A DNA stretch of 19,463 nucleotides from Ectocarpus siliculosus. Lineage: Eukaryota > Sar > Phaeophyceae > Ectocarpales > Ectocarpaceae. The translations under genes were made by a program, and so were the position numbers. Numbering within the stretch: position 1 is the stretch's first letter; each line of letters starts with the position of its first letter. The DNA is taken from NCBI GenBank assembly GCA_000310025.1, contig FN649728.1, positions 7,248,813 to 7,268,275 on the forward strand, read 5' to 3'. Below are positions 9,693 through 19,422 of this stretch, one piece after another. The notes below the pieces were generated by a model. It saw only the letters and a program-made list of their open reading frames with translations, was not told where the DNA came from and searched no databases.

Positions 9693-9965
9693 ATGGAGCA
9701 ATCCCTACGAGTACAGATGGCGCGGACGACTTCCGTGGTCACAGCTTGGAAGCTACCTATATACCCAAAGAGGGCACACTCTAGGACAAACCAAAGAGAA
9801 CAACCAAAGACCCAGAAACAAACAGCACGAATGCGAAACAGCCCGTCGGGCGACGACGGCAACATATCCACGCCGACGATGCAACTAAAAAACAGAGCAA
9901 AGACAACATGTTTTTATATATCCGGATTCTGGTACTCCATGCATGTACATCGAATGCCCTGGTAG
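9693..9965 (+). CDS. Doubtful 90-residue polar ORF
   Basis: ATG at 9693 opens 90 codons to TAG. The middle is rich in Gln, Arg, Lys and Thr (TNQREQPKTQKQTARM) followed by an acidic/Ser segment (NSPSGDDGNISTP). No domain is recognised. Support is composition only. Confidence 0.22.
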   Translation: MEQSLRVQMARTTSVVTAWKLPIYPKRAHSRTNQREQPKTQKQTARMRNSPSGDDGNISTPTMQLKNRAKTTCFYISGFWYSMHVHRMPW

Positions 9966-10476
9966 TCGCAGAAAACGAGAGTAAAATACCAGACCAAGGC
10001 GAAACCTAGGACTCCATGTTTCCCACCGAGAATTTTCGAGTACATGACGGGGGATCAGGCTCATTGCAAGCGGCAACTGGTGCATGTGTGCGTGTGTCAG
10101 AGAGGCAAAACAGTTTCCATAGTTGTAGGCACGATCCTTTGCCATTCTCCCCCCCGTAGCCCAACTACTTCCGATGAAGAACCTAAACGTACGGTGGTAT
10201 CCCTTCCTTGACTTACTCGATGCGAAGCAAAAGGCCATTCAATTGCAGATTCGAGACCAGCAAACCACAAAACATCGATCGTCCACGGTGCAGAAAGGAA
10301 ATTAAACTAAATCACTAGATTGCCGTATGGCTCTAGGTTGCTCTAGGTTCCCATCTCAGACAACTTGTGGAGGCAGGGGAGACAGAAAGGGTATGCATAC
10401 GGTCACTCGCATACAACGAACCCGTCGTCAATGTAGCGAGCAAAGTGTGCGCATACATCTTGTCGTCACTCACGGC
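9966..10476. other. Interval downstream of the second paralogue
   Basis: No convincing exon. It lies just beyond the stop codon of the minus-strand gene and should contain that gene's 3' untranslated region and polyadenylation site; AATAAA-like signals are not obvious on the minus strand. Confidence 0.3.
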
Positions 10477-12971
10477 TCAGGCGATGGAGTCCCGCAGAAC
10501 ACTGTGGAAGTACTTGTTGAGGAGGTAGTTCGGGTTTCCTGTCAGGTTGCACCGCCACACCGGCCGCTTGCTCCCCTCGTCGACCAGGCGGCAGGCGGAT
10601 GTCCCAGTTGTGGAACAGGCATGCATCATATGCACTACGCACCGGATGGCCGAGGCAGGGAAAAACGTAAGGGACGTGCGCATCCGAAACATGTCCAAAC
10701 CGGTCACCGGATCGACCTTGCGCTTGTTGCCAACACCTGCTGTCACATACTCCGGAATGGCGTTGCTGCTATCACCTCGTCTCCAGTCGTTGCCTTGGTG
10801 CTCGAAAAAATAGGCCACTTTCCCGAGAGTCGTGCGACCTAGCCCTCGGTTTCCAGCTCGCTGGTCTTCGGCCTTGAGGTATATCTCGACGTCATTGCCA
10901 CGCGATGCCGCCGACCGGACCCACGTAGGGGTACCCGCGTCTTTGACAGGGCCGCCACGGATGGTGCCGATTCCAGCACTGACTTCCGCCGGAGCCTGGC
11001 CCCAACGGTTGAACACCACCACCGTCTGACGGACGATGCCTTGGCCTCTGTTCCTCCAGCAAAAAGAGCACGTCCGCGTACCACATGGCGCCTCCTGCGA
11101 GGTCCTACCACACCCAAGCGCATCGTCGTAGCGCTTTTCTAGTTGCTCGGCGGATGGCAATGTTTTCGATATCGCCTGCTGCCATGCCGGGGCGTCCAGA
11201 CCGGTCTCGAGCCGAGTTGGACCCAACCCGGCATCCCACTGTTGGTAACCGTGCGGCCGCCCCCCCCTTGTTCCCGTCGTGCCGTCTTCCGAGGCTGCTG
11301 GAGTCGTCTGCAACGGCAAGATCTTGAACACCTCCTGAAGCACTTCCCGGCAGAGAGGGCCAGCTGTCAACTCCTTCGTGACCTCGACCCCGCTTACGCG
11401 ACCTTTCGCACTCCACCTGACGGCCTGCAGACTATGGCCCATACCGATACGAGCATCTCGGTGAGGTTCGCCCACGGAAAAAAGCGGCTGCCTAGCGCCA
11501 AACCAGCAAAATTCAGATCTTCGCCGTCGACTACCTCTGCGTTCATGTATTCCTCGATAAGTTTGTGCAAATGTCCCAGCCAGGGTGGTACCTTCGCCGA
11601 CCCGTCGCTCGCTGGATCACCGGCTCCACTGCTGGCTTCACCCGTGGAGTCGTCACCTCCGGCATTGCCCTCAAACCCTTCGTCGCACGTACCGCTGCCG
11701 CCTGGCGTCGCGAATATAAAATGGCGAGTGGAGCGAGTTGTGTTAGCAACAGACAATCACGAGTCAACTTGGCCAGGATGTGCCACGGAAAAGGGAAAGA
11801 GGACCAACCACGAGATGGACAGAGCTCACCAGCAGTATGCGATCGATACAGCAACGGAATATTCTTCGAAATCTGTGGGTGATGTTGTTCATCGCGCTCT
11901 CTCGTCCCCACAGGCCGATAGTGTTGCATACACTCAGCGGTACCGACATCTCGTGTAGGATGTTGACGGGGGAGGTCGAGAGCACACATCCGCCGTAGTG
12001 AACCGCATCGCGCGATTACTATTACAATTCAAGGGCTTAGGACGCGGAGACTGCCCCCCCCCCCCCAACCTCGAATTGAGAGTGCTCATGCACACCTATG
12101 CATGTGAAATGGCAAATCAATGTGAGGTACATGGCAGTTGTAGCGCACTTCGAACGCAAGACTCAACTATTACAAGCGACGCGACGAACGGCTAAATGCC
12201 CCCCCCTCCCTGCATCGTGCGAGGTTTTATCGTACCACACCAGCATCGGCCTCAAGCCTATCGCCTCGGCTTCTTTGTTCTACGTAGAAGTACGTATGAC
12301 TTTCGAGACATTGCGTGAACCGTTCGAATAAAAAGAGCAATGGTGCACAAGAGGGTGAACGCGGCGTCATTGCTGCGAAACTAGACGGTGTACCCCGGCA
12401 GTGGTCGGGTACTAAATTATACAATGCAACCAACCGAGAGGGACGTGTGCGTGTGTTCGTCACATCGCCAGACCTATCCCAGCGCCAGTGATCAAGCCTT
12501 GTCGTGTTCGTATGCATACGTGAGGGAGGATAGTGTCGACTCCTGCTCTACCTGCCCCCCTCGACCGGTGTTTGTTGCCAACAATAGAGGGCAATAGATT
12601 GCAGCCCAGGGAGATATTCGAACAACCTGTTGCCAGAGATTTGAGAGGTTCACCACCACACTACCCAAGGACGACCGAGTGAGTCGTGCGCACGCGAGGC
12701 AATACATAAGCCCGCAACTGTATCTGATTGTAGAGTGCTCACCATCAGTGCTGTCGCTCCTAACCCTGTTCCCTCCACCACCGCCGTCGCTGATGTGCGA
12801 TGCGGCGGAACTAGGTGTAGTGGCGCCTGACGGCGCTGAGGGCGCTCCACATATCGCGACGTGCGCCCCACCGTTTTTCAACGAGCTGAACGACGCGCCA
12901 CAGGCATTGCACTCATAACCGCGGCCAGGAACTTTCTTGAGGCTCACCCTCCGCGGCCTCGTTTGTGCCAT
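10477..12971 (-). CDS. Zinc-finger cysteine-rich protein, paralogue 2 (three exons)
   Basis: Spliced model of 447 residues. Exon 1 (12971-12743) starts at ATG in good context (CAGCCCATGG) and ends at donor GTGAGC, phase 1. Exon 2 (11701-11535) follows CGACGCCAG and ends GAG/GTAGTC, phase 0. Exon 3 (11424-10477) follows GTCTGCAG and ends in TGA. Both joins keep frame; introns are 1041 and 110 nt. Exon 1 encodes a C2HC finger, C21-x2-C24-x12-H37-x3-C41 (YECNACGASF...HVAIC), then a Ser/Ala/Gly linker. Exon 2 is acidic and Gly-rich, ending in LHKLIEEYMNAE. Exon 3 is the domain shared with the gene at 2688-3992, with C-x8-C-x4-C-x2-C at 237, 246, 251 and 254, the block TTLGKVAYFFEHQGND, H397, H400, C402, C410, C424, and tail LLNKYFHS. 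A nuclear nucleic-acid or protein-binding role is inferred from the finger only. An out-of-frame upstream ATG lies about 40 nt before the start. Confidence 0.78.
11702..12742 (-). other. First intron of the zinc-finger gene
   Basis: Inferred 1041-nt intron (donor GTGAGC, acceptor GACGCCAG). It contains a long C-run at 12054-12066, and a CCCCCCCTCCC tract near 12200. No nested exon was found. Confidence 0.6.
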
Positions 12972-14190
12972 GGGCTGTTGTGGTTCGACGGAGGGTGGGG
13001 CGTCGCATGGGCGTCGTGTGTTGAAGTACTGCTGACATAATGGGGTAATCTGTTGGTCCTAACAGCGTGTCCCCCTAAACGGCACCACACTCTTGCCAGC
13101 CTGTTCACCACACATGGACTTGTGCGCACATGGACAGGAGGGGGCGCATGGATACAAAGGATAACGTATGGTGCTGAGCATGCGTCAGTCGATGGCGAAT
13201 GGTTACGAGGACCGAGGCCGGTTCTTCAGCAGCCGCATAGCCGAGAACCGAGACAACCATGTGAGCGAATCACGATTTTTTTTGTGGCCTCCCGCGCTTC
13301 TGACGCTGCTGTCACAGGTCTCAGCTCCCATCTACAGCAGTACGCCTCCAAACAGCGTGTACTGCTGCTTGTTTCTGCACACATGACCAACAGACTTGTG
13401 CACCGTGTTCGATGTTGGGTTAGGGTTCGATGTTTGTTGGAGCGTGAGTGTCCCTAAGAATACCAGCTCTGGTCATGCACGCAACGCGGGGTGAGGGAAA
13501 AGGTAATATCGCCGTTGGTCATTTTTTTTGCAATCACGGATAGGCACGCACATGCACTTCGCCATCGCACTGCTGCAGCGTGTATCATTCTTTCCTAACC
13601 CCAAAGGTAGCGGTGAGCAGCGCTGGGTGTCTTATGATCGGCTGCTGACCATTCCGCGCGGGAGGTTAAGGGCTACACAGCCTTCACGGTGGTAGACTTT
13701 GGTGTAGGTTTAGTGTACGTTTCCCTCCTCCGTAAAACACGAAGGTATGTACTTACCAAGGCCTACTTTGTACATAGTCGTCCACGGAAAACAACATTTG
13801 ACGAGTACGAACGCTGGACGCAGACGTGCACACCCGGCTGGTGCTTAGGAAATTGGATTACAAAAGACCATTCCCCAAACGCTAAGGGTCCCGAATGATG
13901 CAAACACCCACTGACATATGATACGAGTACGACAGCAGGCCTGGACAATGCAATCTCCCAATGGGTTGCGATTCGAAAAGATACAAGTAAAAATTGTAAC
14001 GGGTTTTGGGGTCCAAAACATGAATCGCTTTCTCTGACGCTCTGAATTCTCTTCGAGTCTATCTTAGACTCTTTTCTTAGCTAGCGATGGATTCGTTGGG
14101 TCATATCATATATGTTAAGAAAATTATACATGTGTGTTGTGTGTTGCCGAAACCGGGAATGATGTGTGTGTCTGCGGTGCCCCTTTTCAA
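12972..14190. other. Upstream region of the zinc-finger gene; no firm gene
   Basis: The first few hundred bases should hold the promoter and 5' leader of the minus-strand zinc-finger gene; no TATA box is obvious. Apart from a weak exon candidate at 13168-13260 I see no coding exon. A single GGGTTAGGGTT near 13419 is telomere-like in sequence but not tandem. Confidence 0.35.
13168..13260 (+). CDS. Possible first exon of a plus-strand gene
   Basis: ATG at 13168 opens MVLSMRQSMANGYEDRG... for 31 residues and meets a good donor, CAACCAT/GTGAGCG. The frame stays open to TGA at 13386. A pyrimidine-rich stretch ending CTGTCACAG at 13317 would give an in-phase 57-nt intron and a second piece VSAPIYSSTPPNSVYCC. 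A second plus frame over the same bases also looks protein-like, so the reading is not secure. It is divergent from the zinc-finger gene. Confidence 0.3.
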
Positions 14191-14475
14191 ATGCGTCGGC
14201 CAAACTCCGTCCAGAAAAAAATCGCTTTGCTCTTTATTTGCCATGAAACAAACGTGACGCCAAATACCAACGGCGGAGACCTGCCAGAAAAACACCGCTG
14301 GCAAACAATATCGGTCATTTCTGTCCCAAAGGTCGCCTCGGACGAACAGACACCTACTACCAATGTTGCGCAGATGGCCTTAGACAGAAAGATCCCCGAT
14401 TATCAACGTTCCACAGACCACCTCGGGCAATCCATAGCCATTCGTATGGCATTCAGATTACACGATGGATCCTGA
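14191..14475 (+). CDS. Doubtful 94-residue ORF
   Basis: ATG 14191 to TGA 14475. Reads MRRPNSVQKKIALLFICHE, then NGGDLPEKHRWQTISVIS, and a polar C-terminus. No domain recognised, no splice partner, and support is composition only. The upstream frame is open without an ATG, so it could also be an exon. Confidence 0.28.
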   Translation: MRRPNSVQKKIALLFICHETNVTPNTNGGDLPEKHRWQTISVISVPKVASDEQTPTTNVAQMALDRKIPDYQRSTDHLGQSIAIRMAFRLHDGS

Positions 14476-14739
14476 GCGTGCGGACCCTCACCTGCAGTTT
14501 CTCATGCTTTCGGAACAGACGGGCATCGTTCTGGCGTCTCAATGCTATGTACAGCAGTAGTCCCTAACACGAACTTCAACTTTGCAATGGGCATTGGTCA
14601 AGTACATTTTCTATGCAATAGATGCATTGGTACATTTTCTTCTTTTCTTGTAACTGGACTATTTTGTTTGTTGTAACAAAAATCCAAAGTTTCCATGATC
14701 GGTGCGTTGTTTTTTTTCTCAGCGTCGTGCAATCGCTCG

Positions 14740-14828
14740 CCCCACCCTCGACGCCCCACCTCCACACAACATTCTCTCTCCTTTCCCTCAACCCTTCACC
14801 TCCGAATTCCTCACCTTTCCTTTTCGGT
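14740..14828 (+). promoter_or_regulatory. Pyrimidine-rich leader before the D-box exon
   Basis: A stretch strongly enriched in C and T leads directly to the ATG at 14829. Such tracts are common in 5' leaders and core promoters of some protists, and here it supports the start chosen for the next feature. Confidence 0.3.
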
Positions 14829-15032
14829 ATGTCTCATTCGATGGGCGGTGGCAGCAGCAGCTCGGGGCGTGCCCGCTTGCCGCTCGGGGACCTCGGCAAC
14901 GCGGGCTCCAACGCTGTCCGCGGCCGCTCCAAGAACAGAGCAACCTCCCGGAAGTACACCGAGGATGCTCCCATCCGCACATACGATATAGTCTGGATAT
15001 TGACAGAAAACACAAAAAGCATGGGGTGTTGA
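14829..15032 (+). CDS. First exon of a destruction-box protein, cyclin-like N-terminus
   Basis: ATG 14829 opens MSHSMGGGSSSSGRAR followed by RLPLGDLGN at residues 16-24. This matches the destruction-box consensus R-x-x-L-x-x-x-x-N and in particular the R-x-x-L-G-[DE]-[IL]-x-N form typical of B-type cyclin N-termini. Basic, Ser-rich sequence follows (VRGRSKNRATSRKY). The frame runs to TGA at 15032, but a GTACAC donor after CGGAA (14953) may end the exon earlier. The family role, APC/C-dependent degradation of mitotic regulators, is known; assigning it here is an inference from one motif. No cyclin box was found downstream on this strand, so it may be a gene with distant exons, a truncated copy, or a chance match. 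Confidence 0.4.
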   Translation: MSHSMGGGSSSSGRARLPLGDLGNAGSNAVRGRSKNRATSRKYTEDAPIRTYDIVWILTENTKSMGC

Positions 15033-15668
15033 CATGATCCCCTTCCCCACCCGTCGAAAAAAAGTGCCGCGACGGTAGCGCCAGACCGATGCCAGAGAAC
15101 CGAAGAAAAACACGCCGGTCGTCTCGCCGGCCTTGTGAAGAAGATGTTCGCGACGCCGTTGTCGCGCTGACGTTAAATCTTCCCTCACGTGACTGAAAAA
15201 CATACAGGCAGTTCAAAACAAGCAAACCGGGGACGGTGTAATCGAGCGGCCCATTGGGTGTTGAGTACAAACGACAGAGTTTTACAGACAGTCGGCCGAT
15301 CACCGTGAACATAAGTGACTTGGCCTTGGGCTACCAAAGAACTCGGGAAGTTCAAAAATACTCCAGTGGAAATGTGTTACATATGTAGCATACTAAAGGG
15401 TACAGTACTGTCAATAACTGGTGTCGTCAGCCGCCAAAAGGCTCCAAAGGATTATTCTTGTCTCGCGAATTGAAGAGTTGGAATACACTGAATGAACTAA
15501 AGGACGTTGCGAAGCAGACAATCGCCAACGAATGCATATACCCAACCTCCTAGCCTTGAGACACCTCGAAACACACTACGTATCTTTCTACCGCCACTGT
15601 GGAAAAACAAGTTGAACGAACAGGATGCACTGCTCAAGAAAACATCGGTTCTCGCCTAGATGAATCTT
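15033..15668. other. Interval between the D-box exon and the acidic-tail gene
   Basis: No firm exon. A plus-strand piece around 15085-15135 (TDAREPKKNTPVVSPAL, followed by GTGAAG) might belong to the D-box gene, but the exon phases do not fit. The rest should include the 3' flank of the minus-strand gene. Confidence 0.3.
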
Positions 15669-18600
15669 CTAGTCCTCCGTCTCAGTGTCGCCGGCACCCG
15701 TCCCTTCTTCGTACTCCGACTCGGTGTCGGCGTTTTCCTGGTCGTTCTGGACGGACCCTTCATCGCTGCTCTCCTCTCCGTCGCTGCTCTCCTCTCCGTC
15801 GCTGCTCTGCTCTCCGTCGCTGCTCTGCTCTCCGTCGCTGCTCTCCTCGTCGACGCCCCCACCGCCACCGCCACCGCCAGCGTCAGCGCCAGCGCCAGCG
15901 TCACCGCCAGCGTCACCGCCAGCGTCACCGCCACCCAGAACGCCGTTGGTGTAGTTGTAAGGAAAAACAAATTCCTCGGCGACTTCCAGCGAGCATACGT
16001 TAGCTGCCGGCAGTTCGCCCTGAGCTTCCTGAACGAAGTCGAGCATAATGACCTTGAACCTGTGGTGCATATGGGTTGGGCGAGGCAACGGAAGAAGCGT
16101 CAGCGGTAAGAATGCTGAGCCGCTGAGCCAAAAAAACTAGTTGCGGAAGGACAAGTCCGCGGTTGCTGCACCGCTGCACCCTTCTTGGGTGTAGGCTCAG
16201 GACATACACGACTCAAAAACTACCTCGTGATAACCGTTCGCTACAGTACCACGAGTGTCAACACGCACTTGCTCAACAACAGACTACGGCAAGGGTACAG
16301 AGGCAACAAGGTTCGAGGGAGTCTTACAGCGCGAGGAAGGCCTTGTGGTGCTTGTCGCCGCCGCCAGGGGGAAGCTTTCCCTTCGTCTTGATCAGTTCCC
16401 GGATGGTGCGACGGGTGTTGAAGCCTGGTGGGTCTTCGGTGCCGTCATCCTCGTCGGACTCGGAGTCATCCCCTCCCTGGGGTTGCCGGTAGACGCTAAC
16501 CGCTGACGCGAGCTGCGCGCCAATCTCGTCCAGAAACTCCTTGGCGAGGGGGAGAATGACCTGCGACCAGTTTCATCCACGGGGGAGAAGGGTGGGATGG
16601 ATGACCCAAACGATAACCTCGCCAAACGACCGACCAACCGGCCACAAAGTACAGCAAAGCACTGGAGACCTAATAACGACACCACGTCCGTTTTGCTACA
16701 GTACAATATGCCTGAAGACAACATCGGGAAGGAGCAGCTTTGATTTCGGGCGAACGCTATATTCCACGAATAGTTTGGCTCCAAGTCCGAAGGCGATAGT
16801 GAGCAGTGCGGCGATCTCCCCAAAGTGACTTGGATCTGCTTCTACCAAGTCACCCGAAGGCCGAGACAACCCGGACTACACATGTCTCGACGAGGCGGAG
16901 CAACCGTGTCAAAAAACACACGAGCAATACGAGTCGCAGAAAGCAAATGCCACCGAACTAAGGTAGAGAAGGCGAACATTGGAACTCAAACCGGGCCAGG
17001 AGCCTGCATAATCCGAGGGACAAAACAGAACATCCTCACGCCACACTTCGGCTCGGAAACGCTCTCAGCACATGCTCAACTCGCCATGTCATAAAAAAGA
17101 TACTCCGAGCAGCCGAAGACGTCGTGCCACGGTACTTGCGCCCCGAGAGAAGGGGTCCCGGAGCCGCTGAGAGCGGTGGCGTAGTGCTTGGCCGCTAAAG
17201 CACCGGAGCCAGGGCCATATTGGCTAGCGCGGTCTTCATCTCATCAGGCTGTAGACGACACACAGGACGGCGGTATGCAGGGGAAGAGGACGCTAGACGC
17301 TGTTGACATCGAGTCTTGCGGGATGGAGTGAACACCCCACGTTGCCTCGAGTGCCAGAAAGGAAAGCGACACGACCGATACGCTGCTATCCTCTGTGCGA
17401 ACCGGTCCAAAGAGCTGAAATCTAGGTGCCTCAAACATGGCTCGGACAAACAGTTAGGCACCACCGCGACCCATGTAAACAGATCCCCTCGCCCTAGAGA
17501 CGCAAACAGACAAGTTAGACTTGACTAGAGTGACGTTTACTGGCCACACCGCTGTATCCGAGTCAGGCTCGCTCACAAGCATCAAGCCGAAACACAGTCC
17601 TATATGTGTGCCACCACGAAGGCCCCGGGCAACGCTTAATTTTGTTACATATGGGGGGGGGGAGGCTCTGGGTTAGGGTTTGTCCTTAGTCACCATCGTT
17701 TTGTTGCGATGTCGTCAAGCAGTGGAGTACCGTCTAGAAAGCTTAGGGCCAGCGTTGGACGAGAGTTGTACGTACCAATTTACGGAGAGACCTTCGAGAA
17801 GCCTTCGCCAGGTTGCGTGCTGCTAGCTTGGAGGGCGCATCGCCCTCCGTGACGTCGGCCTCGACGCACCGGACCGCCTGATTGTAAGCTTACACACCGT
17901 TGTTCGGACATGCTTGTGGCACTCCGACCACGTGGCGGCCAGGTTTTTGCCAAGCTTGCCTGTAGTAAAAAAACGAGAAGCAAGAGAATCCGCATTAGGG
18001 TTACGCTTACTGTCGAGTATATCTGCTCGTATGCTCGTGTGGGCTATACATGCTTTGCTCGTGCGGGTGACAAGCCGGATCATTCCATTCCACAACTGGG
18101 GCTATCAAGGCATCCCAAGCTTCTCAGCTTCACGTCTTTCAATCATACCTATGCATACGCAATGTGCACAGCAAATGGCCTCACCGACAAACATGCGTGA
18201 ACTAGACACTCCTCCGCGGGCGCGATACACCCTATAGGCCATCTTGAGGATGGGAAATTCGGAGAGAGAAGCCAAGGTGCGCCAGCTCGGGTTGGCTGCC
18301 AACACCGGGGAGTAGTAGAAGACCAGATGTAGGATGGCACTTATGGCGGTACCTTCGCCCTTGGTGGCCTCTCGTGCAGCAGCCGGCCCAGCGTAGAACT
18401 AAAGCATATCGGCGGGGAGGGATGGGGGGAGGGGGGAGGGTGGTCAATGGGGTGTGGAGCGCCACTTGCAACGGGGGGTCAAACTGCTGCGGCATGCTGC
18501 TTCCAACAACTCGGGAGATGAGGGGCCGTTCGAAACGAGCTTGCTAGATCCAACCGGGAACCAGACGGGACAACCTTCTATTTGATGTCTCAAGCGCACG

Positions 18601-19005
18601 AGAGAGTGACACACCAAAGACGCACCCGCAGGTTTTGATCCTTGAGCAGGCTGACCCCGACTTGTAGCTTCAGAGCTTCAGGGCACTCCTTGGACTTGTT
18701 CAGGAAACCCTTCGCGGCAGTGGGAATGCTGGCCGAAAGTGACCGCGTCTTGGTGCTCTACGCGGTCAGGCGATGTTTTTGAAAATAAGAAAGGCAACGT
18801 GGGAAAGGGGGGAGTTGCTCGCATGGAGAGTGAGTGAGAGCACGCTAAAACACTAGCAAGAAAATCCAACCCCTTCCCGTGCAACAAGGAAAGATCCAAC
18901 GACGTGAGCGAGGTGGGGTGGGGGTGTACTCATTGTCGTGCATGCCGTAGTCTTTAGGCCATTGACCTCGCATCCCTACAAAGCCGGGACAGAGCACGCC
19001 GGGTT
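15669..19005 (-). CDS. Multi-exon gene with acidic repeat tail, unknown function
   Basis: Exons, in transcript order: about 19005-18930 (5' edge uncertain), 18728-18626, 18398-18185, 17959-17898, 17877-17776, 17414-17336 and 17233-17081 (both tentative), 16835-16705, 16560-16328, 16059-15669 (stop TAG). Phases match at all joins. Strongest joins: LKDQNLR/FYAGPAAAREA, the acceptor following a long C/T tract; SSSRMFV-G/KLGKNLAATW; LPDVVFRHI/VILPLAKEF; and HHKAFLAL/FKVIMLDF with donor GTAAGA. Residues include a hydrophobic segment AISAILHLVFYYSPVL and an acidic patch GGDDSESDEDDGTED. The C-terminus is Gly/Ala/Asp repeats followed by five SSDGE[EQ]-type repeats and an acidic end. Cytosolic or nuclear location is likely from the charged tail. 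I recognise no family. The gene probably continues past the window start on this strand. Oddity: a 20-nt GT...AG gap at 17897-17878. If that is a lesion, this is a pseudogene. Confidence 0.6.
15763..15936 (-). repeat. Coding tandem repeats, 18 bp and 12 bp
   Basis: Five 18-bp units (15763-15852, TCGCTGCTCTCCTCTCCG on the plus strand) encode SSDGEE/SSDGEQ repeats on the minus strand. An adjacent tract built on 3-bp and 12-bp units (ACCGCCAGCGTC) encodes Gly-Gly-Asp-Ala and poly-Gly. Both periods are multiples of three, so copy number can change without frameshift. Ser followed by acidic residues resembles casein kinase 2 sites. Confidence 0.88.
17878..17897 (-). other. 20-nt GT...AG gap between two coding segments
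   Basis: On the minus strand the exon ending ...HKHVRTT and the segment starting AVRCVEADVTEGD are in different frames, separated by GTGTGTAAGCTTACAATCAG. Removing exactly these 20 nt joins both in phase 0. The segment is far shorter than the other inferred introns (110-1216 nt), so an indel in a decayed copy or an assembly error is as likely as a micro-intron. Confidence 0.35.
18399..18460 (-). promoter_or_regulatory. Polypyrimidine tract / G-rich plus strand
   Basis: The plus strand has G6-A-G6-A-GGG-T-GG at 18424-18443, a quadruplex-capable pattern. On the coding (minus) strand this is a C/T tract 25-60 nt before the acceptor GCTTTAG at 18399, so its simplest role is a splice-acceptor pyrimidine tract. 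Confidence 0.45.
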
Positions 19006-19027
19006 CTCACCGGACCAGGTTCTCACA

Positions 19028-19411
19028 TCACCAAGTGCGAAGCGGCGAGGTATTCGGCGCGTCGCATGAAGGGTGCGCTGCATCCTGCGACGGGTGTTTG
19101 GCATCTTTGCATACTTCCTTGCGCATGGATGACTGCTGCGGATGACTCAATTTGTTTCTGGTGCTTTCACTTCCAGAGACAATTGTGAGTTCTGTGTAAC
19201 TGCCTCGAGGGTGCTTGACCGATTCAACACGACGTGGTGCGATTATCGCCTTTGCGGGGAGTGAGGGTTCTCGACCCCGGACAACATAATCTACTCGACC
19301 ACCATTAATGGTTACCGCCAAAAAGAAACAGAGGTAAAAAAAAAACCGGTAAGTAACCTGGTTGCCGAGTTCACGAAGCGAATTGGCTTTTTTACATATC
19401 TGCCGAGCCAC
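19028..19411 (-). CDS. Possible upstream coding sequence, uncertain
   Basis: Open minus-strand frame of about 127 codons without a convincing ATG at its 5' end. Its latter half (SVKHPRGSYTELTIVSGSE, then an internal ATG reading MRKEVCKDAKHPSQDA) is protein-like, and a strong T-rich tract precedes it. It might be an upstream exon of the acidic-tail gene, but the exon phases do not connect with 19005-18930 without a very short intron. Confidence 0.25.
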   Translation of the reverse strand: MARQICKKANSLRELGNQVTYRFFFYLCFFLAVTINGGRVDYVVRGREPSLPAKAIIAPRRVESVKHPRGSYTELTIVSGSESTRNKLSHPQQSSMRKEVCKDAKHPSQDAAHPSCDAPNTSPLRTW

Positions 19412-19422
19412 GCAAACCCAAC

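Noticed and set aside
11394-11534. Continuation of exon 2 of the zinc-finger gene (NFAGLALGSRFFPW...)
   Set aside because: Treated as intron because GTAGTC...CTGCAG removes it in phase and restores homology with the other paralogue; alternative splicing is not excluded.
13053-13457. Plus-strand frame of about 134 codons
   Set aside because: No ATG at its start and it competes with the 13168 frame, which has a start codon and a better donor.
14788-15312. Minus-strand frame of 174 codons with an ATG
   Set aside because: Arg/Cys/Ser-rich composition typical of a shadow of the D-box exon on the other strand; no domain.
15599-16003. Arg/His/Gln-rich plus-strand frame
   Set aside because: Antisense shadow of the tandem coding repeats.
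17668-17682. GGGTTAGGGTTT telomere-like string (also near 13419 and 17995)
   Set aside because: Single degenerate occurrences, not tandem arrays; no evidence of an interstitial telomere.
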